Of a DNA stretch of 16,150 bases, positions 1 through 6,279 are shown in pieces (the first letter of the stretch is position 1; the number at the start of each line of letters is the position of its first letter). A program made the translations under genes and the position numbers. Source of the stretch: an uncultured Collinsella sp. (GTDB lineage: Bacteria > Actinomycetota > Coriobacteriia > Coriobacteriales > Coriobacteriaceae). The notes beneath the pieces are model-generated. The model worked only from the letters and a program-made list of their open reading frames with translations, was not told where the DNA came from and did no database searches. The DNA lies in the NCBI GenBank assembly GCA_959599615.1, contig CAUGKA010000033.1:1-16150 (forward strand). Reading direction: 5' to 3'.

Positions 1-155
1 AGTTCGCGATCCCCGGCCTTGACGACGAGTTCCGCGTCATCGTGTCTCCGTGGATCCTTTCCTCGCTGATCACCGATCGCCTTGCCGCTTACTACGAGAC
101 GGTCACCAAGCACAACCTCAACTACCGTCGCTACTATCACCAGTTCGACTACTAA
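1..155 (+). CDS. SIS-domain sugar-phosphate isomerase/deglycase, C-terminal end (FrlB-like), partial
   Basis: Only the last 50 codons are present; the gene enters from the left edge, its first full codon is at position 3, and it ends with TAA at 153-155. The visible tail contains SPWILSSLITDRLAAYY and finishes RRYYHQFDY. A tail with a Pro-Trp/Phe helix, a LAAYY helix and a final RRYY-x-x-x-x-Y is what I recall from FrlB-type SIS proteins (fructoselysine-6-phosphate deglycase) and related GlmS-like isomerases. These act in the cytoplasm on phosphorylated amino sugars or Amadori products. The FrlC-like gene 73 bases downstream supports this assignment. The catalytic SIS domains lie outside the window, so substrate and exact family are inferred. 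Confidence 0.6.
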   Translation, partial: FAIPGLDDEFRVIVSPWILSSLITDRLAAYYETVTKHNLNYRRYYHQFDY

Positions 156-228
156 GAGCAAATAACGTTTGTGTAATCGGGCCTCGCTCCTATATGGAAC
201 GGGGCCTCGCTTGGGTTGGAGAGTAATT

Positions 229-1065
229 ATGAGCTATCCCCAGCTTGCCGTCATGAATATCAGCCATCGTTATTTTGACCTTGAGGAGTTCTTTTCTTCG
301 GCGTCGGCTTCGGGCTACACGTGTTGCGAGCTTTGGACCGGGGCGATGCATCTGTATGTCGATTGCCATGGATACGATTCGCTCGAACGGGTACGGGAGC
401 TGTCGCAGCGGTATGGGGTTCGGATTGTGGGGCTTTGTCCCGAACAGAACAACCCCAAGCCGTGGAATATCGCGGCGCGCGGGAATGAGGCGCGTGCCCG
501 CACGCTCGCGTACTTTAAGAACGTTGTAGATATCGCGGCGGAACTTGGAGCCGAGCAGGTCATGGTCTCGAGCGGCTGGGCATTTTTGAACGAGCCGATC
601 GAGGACGCGTGGGGTCGCAGCGCCTCGATGCTGCGTGCGATTGCCGAGCATGCGGGAGAGCGCGGCGTGCGACTGGTGCTCGAGGCCCTACAGCCGGTTG
701 AGTCGATGATCGTGAACTCGGCGGCCGACACGAAGCGCATGATCGAGGCAGTTGATCATCCGGCACTTAAGGCGTGTCTGGATTTGGGCGCTATGGCGGT
801 GGCAGGGGATACCATCGACGATTATTTCGATCTGCTTGGCGATGATGTCGCCCACGTGCATTTTGTCGATGTTGCGGCAGATGGCACGACGCATCTTGCC
901 TGGGGTGACGGCGACCGCGATATGCGCGCCGACCTGGATAGGCTGGTGGCGCGCGGCTATCGCGGAGTTGTTTCGGCCGAGACCTATGACTGGCGCTATT
1001 TTGCCGACCCCGCAGCTGCCGATGCGCAGGTAATGGCAGAGTATCGTCGTGCGATTGGCGTCTAG
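229..1065 (+). CDS. Sugar-phosphate isomerase/epimerase, TIM barrel, FrlC-like
   Basis: A 278-residue protein of the xylose-isomerase-like TIM-barrel (AP endonuclease 2) superfamily. The expected metal and catalytic acids are visible: Glu152 in VLEALQP, Asp185 in CLDLG, His211 in HVHFVD and Glu251 in SAETYD. Length and layout, including the CPEQNNPKPWN loop near residues 70-80, resemble E. coli FrlC (276 residues), which interconverts psicoselysine and fructoselysine. I chose the ATG at 229 because GGAGAG lies five bases upstream and the protein then begins just before the first barrel strand; an upstream in-frame start at 169 would add 20 unlikely residues. It follows the FrlB-like gene on the same strand, so the pair probably acts in one sugar-amine pathway. 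The specific substrate is not shown by the sequence; a tagatose- or hexulose-phosphate 3-epimerase is possible. Confidence 0.8.
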   Translation: MSYPQLAVMNISHRYFDLEEFFSSASASGYTCCELWTGAMHLYVDCHGYDSLERVRELSQRYGVRIVGLCPEQNNPKPWNIAARGNEARARTLAYFKNVVDIAAELGAEQVMVSSGWAFLNEPIEDAWGRSASMLRAIAEHAGERGVRLVLEALQPVESMIVNSAADTKRMIEAVDHPALKACLDLGAMAVAGDTIDDYFDLLGDDVAHVHFVDVAADGTTHLAWGDGDRDMRADLDRLVARGYRGVVSAETYDWRYFADPAAADAQVMAEYRRAIGV

Positions 1066-1147
1066 GTGGGGTTGGGTTGCGACAATCCGCTCCTATGTTT
1101 CCAAATGAATACGGTGTGAGCCGAGGAGGACGATTTTCCCCGCAAGC

Positions 1148-1163
1148 ACTCTAGTATGCTAAA
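1148..1163 (+). promoter_or_regulatory. Possible promoter -10 region of the histidine operon
   Basis: The stretch ACTCTAGTATGCTAAA lies about 75-90 bases before hisZG. It contains TAGTAT and TATGCT, both compatible with the actinobacterial TANNNT -10 pattern. No convincing -35 box is visible at the right distance; TTTTCC near 1134 is the nearest candidate. If it is used, transcription would start near 1165 and the strong hairpin at 1169 would form the 5' end of the message. This is an inference from sequence only. Confidence 0.3.
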
Positions 1164-1168
1164 GTACC

Positions 1169-1200
1169 CAGAAGACCGGCGGAGCTATGCCGGTCTTCTG
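1169..1200 (+). promoter_or_regulatory. Leader hairpin ahead of the histidine operon
   Basis: A perfect 12-base stem (CAGAAGACCGGC with GCCGGTCTTCTG) closes an 8-base loop, GGAGCTAT. It ends 35 bases before the hisZG start. No T tract follows, so it is not a canonical intrinsic terminator. No T-box signature and no run of His codons is visible nearby. It may be a 5' stabilising hairpin, part of an attenuator or a protein-binding site, or it may help end transcription from the upstream gene. Confidence 0.5.
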
Positions 1201-1235
1201 CTCTATATGAAACACAGCATGAGGAGGCTCACCAG

Positions 1236-2951
1236 ATGACGGCCACACCGTGGGGATTCCGGGACATATTGCCCGAGGAGGCTCAGGCGCGCGAGGAGAT
1301 TGCGCTGACGGTGAAGGGCTGCTTCAGGGAGCATCATTACCTTCCGGTCGAGACGCCGCTGCTCGAGGACAAGGGTTCGCTCGAGGAAGGCGGCCGCATT
1401 GCGGACACGCCGTTTAAGCTCTTTGATGACGACGGTCGCCTGCTGGTGGTCCGTCCCGACAACACATTGCCGATCGTGCGTCTGGTTTCGACCCGCATGC
1501 GCGCGGCCGACCTGCCCCTACGCCTGCGCTACGAGGCGCCGGTGGTTCGTGAGTACCAGCGCAATGCCGGCGGCTCGCGCCAGTTTACACAGCTGGGCTT
1601 TGAGCTTATCGGTGCGGGCGACACCGCGGGCGATGTCGAGATTGTCTCGCTCGTGGCCGAGGCGGTGCGCAAGCTGGCGCTGCCCGATGCGCGCATTATC
1701 GCAGGTAGCGTGCGTCCGTTTAAGGAGCTGCTCGCGGCGTGCGAGGATCGCGAGCTGGCTGCCGAGGCCCTGCGCTGCGTGCACGCCAACGACTTTGTGG
1801 GCCTCGATGCCCGCGTGGCGGCAAGCGCCGAGTCCGATGCCGTCAAGGCCGCCATTAGCGAGTTGCCGCGTCTGCACGGCGGTGCCGAGGTACTCGACCG
1901 CGTGGACGCGCTTCTGGAGGCCGCCGGTATCGTCGCGCCGCTGACGCGCGAGCTGCGTGCCCTGGTCGAGGGCCTGGCACCCGAGGACGCCCAGGTGCTG
2001 TCGTTCGACTTCTCCATCATGAACTCGTTCGATTACTACACGGGCCTGGTCTTTAAGGCCTATGCCGGCGGCCTGCCCGATCCGGTCGGTTCGGGAGGAC
2101 GCTACGACTCCATCTTTACCGGTGCATTTGGCGACGGCATCGAGGTGCCGGCGGCGGGCTTCGCCTTTTCGCTCGAGCGCCTGGAGGCCGCGCGCACCTC
2201 GGTCGAGGATGCCGCTTCCGATGGCGACCACGCCGCGGGCCGTGGTGCCGAGGGCCCGCTGCGCATCGCCGTGCCCAAGGGCTCGCTTAAGGCCGACACG
2301 CTCGACGTGCTCGAGGCCGCGGGCCTGGACGTCTCTGAGTTGCGTGACCCCGGCCGTCACCTGATTGTGCGCGGCAGCGATACGCGTGCCGGCGAGGGCG
2401 CGGTCGGCGATATCGAGTTTGTCATCGTGCGTCCCAGCGATGCGCCTGCCTTTGTGGGCTGCGGCGGCGCCGATTGCGGCATCTGCGGTTGGGACTCGCT
2501 TATCGAGGCAGACCTCAACCTGCTGCAGCTGGTCGATCTGGGCTACGGCCTGTGCACCTTTATCGAGGCGGAGCCCGCGTGGCGCGCCGGTCAGGCCGAG
2601 CGCAACTACGCCCGCCGCGGTTCGCTTCGCGTGGCAACCAAGTACCCGCGCATCGCGAGTGCCTGGTATGCCGAGCGCGGCGTGAACGCCGATATCGTCT
2701 CGCTGCACGGCAACATCGAGCTGGGCCCCATTGTCGGCATGACCGATCGCATCGTGGATATTACTGCCACGGGTGCCACGTTGCGCGACAACGACTTGGT
2801 CATCACCGGTCGCATCATGGATTGCACGGCCCGCTTCTTCGTCAACCCAGGTGCCGCGCGCTTGGATCCGCGCGTTCGCAACTTGGCCGATCGTCTGGCT
2901 GCTGCCGTGAAAGACAAGCATTTTGAGCCCGTCGCGGGTTCGGCACAATAG
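1236..2951 (+). CDS. hisZG: Fused ATP phosphoribosyltransferase regulatory (HisZ) and catalytic short-form (HisG) subunits
   Basis: A 571-residue two-domain protein for the first step of histidine synthesis, PRPP plus ATP to phosphoribosyl-ATP, in the cytoplasm. Residues 1 to about 320 are HisZ, a paralogue of histidyl-tRNA synthetase: motif-2-like RYEAPVVREYQRNAGGSRQ (99-117), SFDYYTGLVFKAYAGG (264-279) and motif-3-like GGRYDSIF (287-294). A linker of about 20 residues (322-340) leads to HisG, beginning LRIAVPKGSLK (342-352) and containing the PRPP-binding loop VDITATGATLRDNDL (507-521). The HisG half is about 220 residues, the short type that lacks the C-terminal regulatory domain and depends on HisZ, so one chain now holds catalysis and likely feedback control. 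No stop or frameshift separates the halves. Odd: the HisG half has GCGGADCGICG (408-418), where family members usually have non-cysteine residues. GAGGAGG at 1221-1227 supports the ATG at 1236. Confidence 0.93.
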   Translation: MTATPWGFRDILPEEAQAREEIALTVKGCFREHHYLPVETPLLEDKGSLEEGGRIADTPFKLFDDDGRLLVVRPDNTLPIVRLVSTRMRAADLPLRLRYEAPVVREYQRNAGGSRQFTQLGFELIGAGDTAGDVEIVSLVAEAVRKLALPDARIIAGSVRPFKELLAACEDRELAAEALRCVHANDFVGLDARVAASAESDAVKAAISELPRLHGGAEVLDRVDALLEAAGIVAPLTRELRALVEGLAPEDAQVLSFDFSIMNSFDYYTGLVFKAYAGGLPDPVGSGGRYDSIFTGAFGDGIEVPAAGFAFSLERLEAARTSVEDAASDGDHAAGRGAEGPLRIAVPKGSLKADTLDVLEAAGLDVSELRDPGRHLIVRGSDTRAGEGAVGDIEFVIVRPSDAPAFVGCGGADCGICGWDSLIEADLNLLQLVDLGYGLCTFIEAEPAWRAGQAERNYARRGSLRVATKYPRIASAWYAERGVNADIVSLHGNIELGPIVGMTDRIVDITATGATLRDNDLVITGRIMDCTARFFVNPGAARLDPRVRNLADRLAAAVKDKHFEPVAGSAQ

Positions 2952-2978
2952 CGCGAGCGCGCACGGGCGCCCCCATAT

Positions 2979-3023
2979 CCGGGCTGCGGACCGATTGTCG
3001 CCGCTGCCCGGCATCTCGTTTTT
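2979..3023 (+). terminator. Terminator-like hairpin in the hisZG-hisD spacer
   Basis: An 11-base stem, CCGGGCTGCGG (2979-2989) with CCGCTGCCCGG (3001-3011), has one central T-T mismatch and an 11-base loop. Six bases later comes GTTTTT (3018-3023). The offset T tract makes it weaker than a classic intrinsic terminator. It sits in the 105-base gap between hisZG and hisD, inside the operon, so partial termination or RNA processing is possible. hisD has its own AGGGGAT ribosome binding site at 3044-3050. Confidence 0.4.
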
Positions 3024-3056
3024 CGAACGCAACCTCGACCGATAGGGGATACCGAT

Positions 3057-4496
3057 ATGAAGATCATCAAGCTTGCTCCCGGTGAGCGCCTCGTTACCAA
3101 CCAGCTCAACCGCAAGGGTGTGCTGCCACAAAACATCGTCGACGCCGCCCGCGATATCGTGGCCAACGTGCGCGCCAACGGCGATGCCGCGGTGCGCGAT
3201 TACTGCCAGCGTTTTGACGGTGTCGAGCTGCAGAGCTTCCGTCTGCCGCAAGAGCAGATCGATGCCGCGCTCGAAGGCCTCGACCCTGTCTTTGTCGCCG
3301 CGCTCGAGAAGGCCGCGCGTCAGATTCGTGAATTCCACCAGCGCGAGGTCGAGCAGAGCTGGTTTACCACGCGTGCGGACGGCACGATGCTCGGCGTTAA
3401 GGTGACCCCGCTCGCTGCCGCCGGCATCTATGTGCCGGGCGGCCGCGCGCAGTATCCCTCCACCGTGCTCATGAATGCCATTCCCGCCAAGGTCGCCGGC
3501 GTCAAGCGCGTAGTTATGGTGACCCCGCCGCAAAAAGACGGCCTGATCAGCCCCTACACGCTCGCCGCGGCAAAGCTCGGCGGCGTGGACGAGATCTATA
3601 TGGTGGGCGGCGCCCAGGCCGTGGCCGCGCTGGCGTACGGCACCGAGACCATTCCGCGCGTCGACAAAATTACCGGCCCGGGCAACGCCTTTGTTGCCGC
3701 GGCCAAGCAGATTGTCTCGGGCGACGTGGGTATCGACATGGTCGCCGGTCCCTCCGAGGTCTGCGTGCTGGCCGATGCCTCGGCCAAACCTATGGTGGTC
3801 GCGGCCGACCTGATGGCCCAGGCCGAGCACGATCCGCTGGCAGCCTGCTATCTGGTGACCTGCGACGAGCAGTTTGCGCGCGAGGTCGAGGCGGGTATCG
3901 ACATCCTGGTGGCGCAGTCGCCGCGTGCCGAGATCACGCGCGCCTCGCTCGATAGCGAGGGCACCATCGTGGTGGCCGCCGACATGGCTGCCGCCGTCGA
4001 GGCGGTGAACACCGTGGCGCCCGAGCACCTTGAGCTGCACTGCAAGGATGCAATGGGCCTGCTCGGCGGCATTCGCAACGCCGGTGCTATTTTTGTGGGC
4101 GCTTGGAGCTCCGAACCGCTTGGCGATTACGTTGCTGGCCCCAATCACACGCTGCCGACCGGCGGCACGGCCATGTTCTCCAACCCGCTTTCGGTCGAAG
4201 AGTTCGTCAAGCGCTCGAGCGTTATCTGCTATACGCCCGAGGGCCTGCTTTCGGACGCTCCCGCTACGCAGCGCCTGGCTGAGGCCGAGGGTCTGTGGGC
4301 GCACGCGCTATCCGCCGCTCTGCGTCGCCGCGTGCTGGAGCAGGGCGAGGATGCCGTGAGTGCCGAGTCGCTGGCCGCGGCCGACCTGACTAAGGTTGCC
4401 TGGCCGGGCGACGCCGTGGCGACGGTCGCCGAGGGCGTGGACCTGACGGCGGCTGCGGGCGCGGATGGCGCCGGTGTGACCGGTGGGGAGGCCTAA
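3057..4496 (+). CDS. hisD: Histidinol dehydrogenase
   Basis: Catalyses the last two oxidations, histidinol to histidinal to histidine, using NAD and zinc. The 479-residue chain carries YVPGGRAQYPSTVLMN (125-140), ITGPGNAFVAAAKQ (205-218), AGPSEVCVLAD (230-240) and AQAEHDP (254-260). The expected zinc ligands are Gln255, His258, Asp357 in LGDYVAGPNH and His416 in GLWAH, and the catalytic pair Glu323-His324 lies in APEHLEL. HisD is usually about 430 residues; here about 50 extra residues (from about 428) form an Ala-, Gly- and acid-rich tail with no recognisable motif. The ATG at 3057 follows AGGGGAT by six bases. The stop codon directly abuts the hisC start, giving a TAAATG junction and likely translational coupling. 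Confidence 0.97.
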   Translation: MKIIKLAPGERLVTNQLNRKGVLPQNIVDAARDIVANVRANGDAAVRDYCQRFDGVELQSFRLPQEQIDAALEGLDPVFVAALEKAARQIREFHQREVEQSWFTTRADGTMLGVKVTPLAAAGIYVPGGRAQYPSTVLMNAIPAKVAGVKRVVMVTPPQKDGLISPYTLAAAKLGGVDEIYMVGGAQAVAALAYGTETIPRVDKITGPGNAFVAAAKQIVSGDVGIDMVAGPSEVCVLADASAKPMVVAADLMAQAEHDPLAACYLVTCDEQFAREVEAGIDILVAQSPRAEITRASLDSEGTIVVAADMAAAVEAVNTVAPEHLELHCKDAMGLLGGIRNAGAIFVGAWSSEPLGDYVAGPNHTLPTGGTAMFSNPLSVEEFVKRSSVICYTPEGLLSDAPATQRLAEAEGLWAHALSAALRRRVLEQGEDAVSAESLAAADLTKVAWPGDAVATVAEGVDLTAAAGADGAGVTGGEA

Positions 4497-5612
4497 ATGG
4501 CCGAACTCACGCCGCGCATGAAGGAGCTCGTCCAGCCCTATCTGGCAGGCATCGAGCCCTACGATCCCAACTTTACGCCCACGCGCATCAACCTTTCGGC
4601 AAACGAGAACACCTACCCCGTGCCGGCCGGCGTGCGCGAGGCGGTTGATGCGGCGCTTGCCTCCACGCCGCTCAACCGCTATCCCGATCCCATGTCCAAC
4701 GACCTGCGCGACGAGCTTGCCGCTTGGCATGGCGTGACGCGCGAGAATATCTGCGTGGGCAACGGCGGTGACGAGCTGCTCTATAACTGTCTGCTGGCGT
4801 TTGGCGGCGCGGGGAGGACCCTGCTCAACTGCCCGCCGTGCTTTAGCGAGTATGCGTTCTTTGCGTCTCTGTGCCAGACCGAAGTGCGCGATGTGTGGCG
4901 CGACCCGGCGACCTTTGAGCTCGACCAAGCGGCTGTGCTCGCGGCGGCGCCCGAGTGCAACCTGGCAATCGTGACCTCGCCCAATAATCCCACGGGCGAT
5001 GTGGTGTCGCTCGACTTTGTCGCGGCCCTGTGCGATGCATGCCCCGGCATGGTGATGGTCGACGAGGCCTACGTTGAGTTTGCCGACGATTCGTTTGGCG
5101 CGGCAACCACGGCGCAGGGGCTTATCGCCGAGCATCCCAACCTGGTGATTCTGCACACGCTGTCCAAGGCGTTCGGCGCCGCCGGCACGCGTCTGGGCTA
5201 TGTGATCGCGGCGCCCGAGGTCATCGATGTGTTCGCGGCGATTCGCCAGATCTATTCGGTCAATGTGCTGAGCCAGGCCGCAGCGCTTGCCTGCGTGCGT
5301 GCCCGCGATGCGTATGCACCCGTGGTGGCGCAAGTTGCATCCGAGCGCGAGCGCGAGTTGTGCGCCCTGCGCGCAATGGCTGCCGAGGGCATGCCCGTGG
5401 AGGCATGGCCGAGCGCGGCGAATTTTGTGCTCGTGCGCACGCCGCATGCCACGCGCGTGCGCGAGCGTCTGCGCGACGAGTATTCGATTCTGGTGCGCGA
5501 CTTTAGCTACGCGCCGGGGCTCGCGGACTGCCTGCGCATTACCGTGGGCACCCCGCAGGAAAACGACGAGGTGCTGGCCGCGTTTGCCGCGCTGGTGAAG
5601 GAGGAGATGTAG
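4497..5612 (+). CDS. hisC: Histidinol-phosphate aminotransferase
   Basis: PLP-dependent class I/II aminotransferase that converts imidazole-acetol phosphate and glutamate to histidinol phosphate and 2-oxoglutarate. The 371-residue length is normal. Visible marks are LSANENTYPVP near 33-43, the PLP-contact SPNNPTG (161-167), VDEAYVEF with Asp189 and Tyr192, the Schiff-base lysine Lys224 in HTLSKAFGAAGTRLGY, and the carboxylate- or phosphate-binding arginine in LRITVG (Arg347). The start is fixed by GGGGAGG at 4485-4491 and by abutment with the hisD stop. The gene ends in TAG directly followed by the hisB ATG. Within this operon histidine synthesis is the obvious role, although HisC enzymes can also act on aromatic amino acids. 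Confidence 0.96.
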   Translation: MAELTPRMKELVQPYLAGIEPYDPNFTPTRINLSANENTYPVPAGVREAVDAALASTPLNRYPDPMSNDLRDELAAWHGVTRENICVGNGGDELLYNCLLAFGGAGRTLLNCPPCFSEYAFFASLCQTEVRDVWRDPATFELDQAAVLAAAPECNLAIVTSPNNPTGDVVSLDFVAALCDACPGMVMVDEAYVEFADDSFGAATTAQGLIAEHPNLVILHTLSKAFGAAGTRLGYVIAAPEVIDVFAAIRQIYSVNVLSQAAALACVRARDAYAPVVAQVASERERELCALRAMAAEGMPVEAWPSAANFVLVRTPHATRVRERLRDEYSILVRDFSYAPGLADCLRITVGTPQENDEVLAAFAALVKEEM

Positions 5613-6200
5613 ATGGACCGCTATGCCGAGGTAACCCGCAAGACGGGCGAGACCGACATTGTCGTAAAGCTCGACCTGGACGGAAGCGGCGTGTGCGATA
5701 TCTCGACCGGCGTGCCGTTTTTCGACCACATGCTCAACGCCTTTGGCCGCCATGGTCTGTTCGATCTGACGGTGCATGCGGTGGGCGACGTGGAGGTCGA
5801 TGCGCACCACACCGTCGAGGACACGGGTATTGTGCTGGGCGAGGCGTTTTGTCAGGCGCTGGGCGACAAGGCGGGCATTACGCGCTTTGCCGACGCGGCG
5901 ATCGCCATGGACGAGACGCTTGTGATGGCTGCTGTTGATATTTCGGGCCGCGGGCAGGCCTACTGCGAGCTGCCCGTGCCCACCGAGCGCGTGGGCAGCT
6001 TTGATACCGAGCTGGCCGTCGAGTTCTTCTACGCCTTCGCGCGCGATGCCAAGCTCACGCTGCACGTTCGCGAACTGGCGGGCGGTAACTCGCATCACAT
6101 TATCGAGGCCGCCTTTAAGGCCGTGGGCCGCACGATGCGCCACGCCTGCGAGCTCGATCCCCGCGTGCAGGGCATCCCCAGCACCAAGGGCTCGCTGTAA
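5613..6200 (+). CDS. hisB: Imidazoleglycerol-phosphate dehydratase
   Basis: Manganese-dependent dehydration of imidazole-glycerol phosphate to imidazole-acetol phosphate. The 195 residues match the single-function dehydratase; the HAD phosphatase domain of the E. coli bifunctional HisB is absent. Metal-binding repeats are clear: FFDHM (36-40), DAHHTVED (63-70) and NSHHIIEA (159-166). The chain ends with the conserved PSTKGSL. AAGGAGGAG at 5598-5606, inside the end of hisC, serves as ribosome binding site, and the start directly abuts the hisC stop. Because this protein cannot remove phosphate from histidinol phosphate, a separate phosphatase is needed; the PHP gene at 9696-10607 fits. Confidence 0.97.
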   Translation: MDRYAEVTRKTGETDIVVKLDLDGSGVCDISTGVPFFDHMLNAFGRHGLFDLTVHAVGDVEVDAHHTVEDTGIVLGEAFCQALGDKAGITRFADAAIAMDETLVMAAVDISGRGQAYCELPVPTERVGSFDTELAVEFFYAFARDAKLTLHVRELAGGNSHHIIEAAFKAVGRTMRHACELDPRVQGIPSTKGSL

Positions 6201-6213
6201 CCGCTACAAAGGT

Positions 6214-6254
6214 AAAACCACTACGAAGGTGCCTGTCCCCTTTGTGGTGGTTTT
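6214..6254 (+). repeat. Stem-loop element in the hisB-hisH spacer
   Basis: A 16-base stem (6214-6229 with 6239-6254) encloses a 9-base loop. The two arms differ at two positions, and both become G-U pairs in plus-strand RNA, so the transcript can pair along its full length. The apex contains GGTGCCTGTCCCC, a GGGGACAGGCACC-type core. The second arm ends in GGTTTT, so it could slow or terminate transcription. It lies inside the operon, ten bases before the hisH ribosome binding site. It resembles dispersed REP-type palindromes; copy number is untested. Confidence 0.6.
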
Positions 6255-6279
6255 GGACAAGACGAGGAGGAGGGGTCGC

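Noticed and set aside
1066..1235. T-box riboswitch or His-codon attenuator before the histidine operon
   Set aside because: No AGGGTGGNACCGCG-type sequence and no run of CAC/CAT codons is present, only a simple hairpin.
1207..1239. A 10-codon upstream ORF (MKHSMRRLTR) whose stop overlaps the hisZG start
   Set aside because: It has no ribosome binding site and only one His codon, and it contains the hisZG ribosome binding site itself. It is probably chance rather than an attenuation leader peptide.
1518..4304. A 928-codon open frame on the minus strand opposite hisZG and hisD
   Set aside because: It crosses the gene boundary of two clear plus-strand genes, matches no family I know, and is His/Arg/Gly/Ala-rich as expected from the antisense of high-GC codons. 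It is a codon-bias shadow.
4308..6143. A 611-codon minus-strand open frame opposite hisD, hisC and hisB
   Set aside because: Same cause: antisense reading of GC-biased genes, low-complexity composition and no domain.
5935..6279. N-terminal extension of hisH by 115 codons
   Set aside because: It would read hisB in another frame and cross the palindrome. The GTG at 6280 has a strong ribosome binding site and gives the normal HisH N-terminus.
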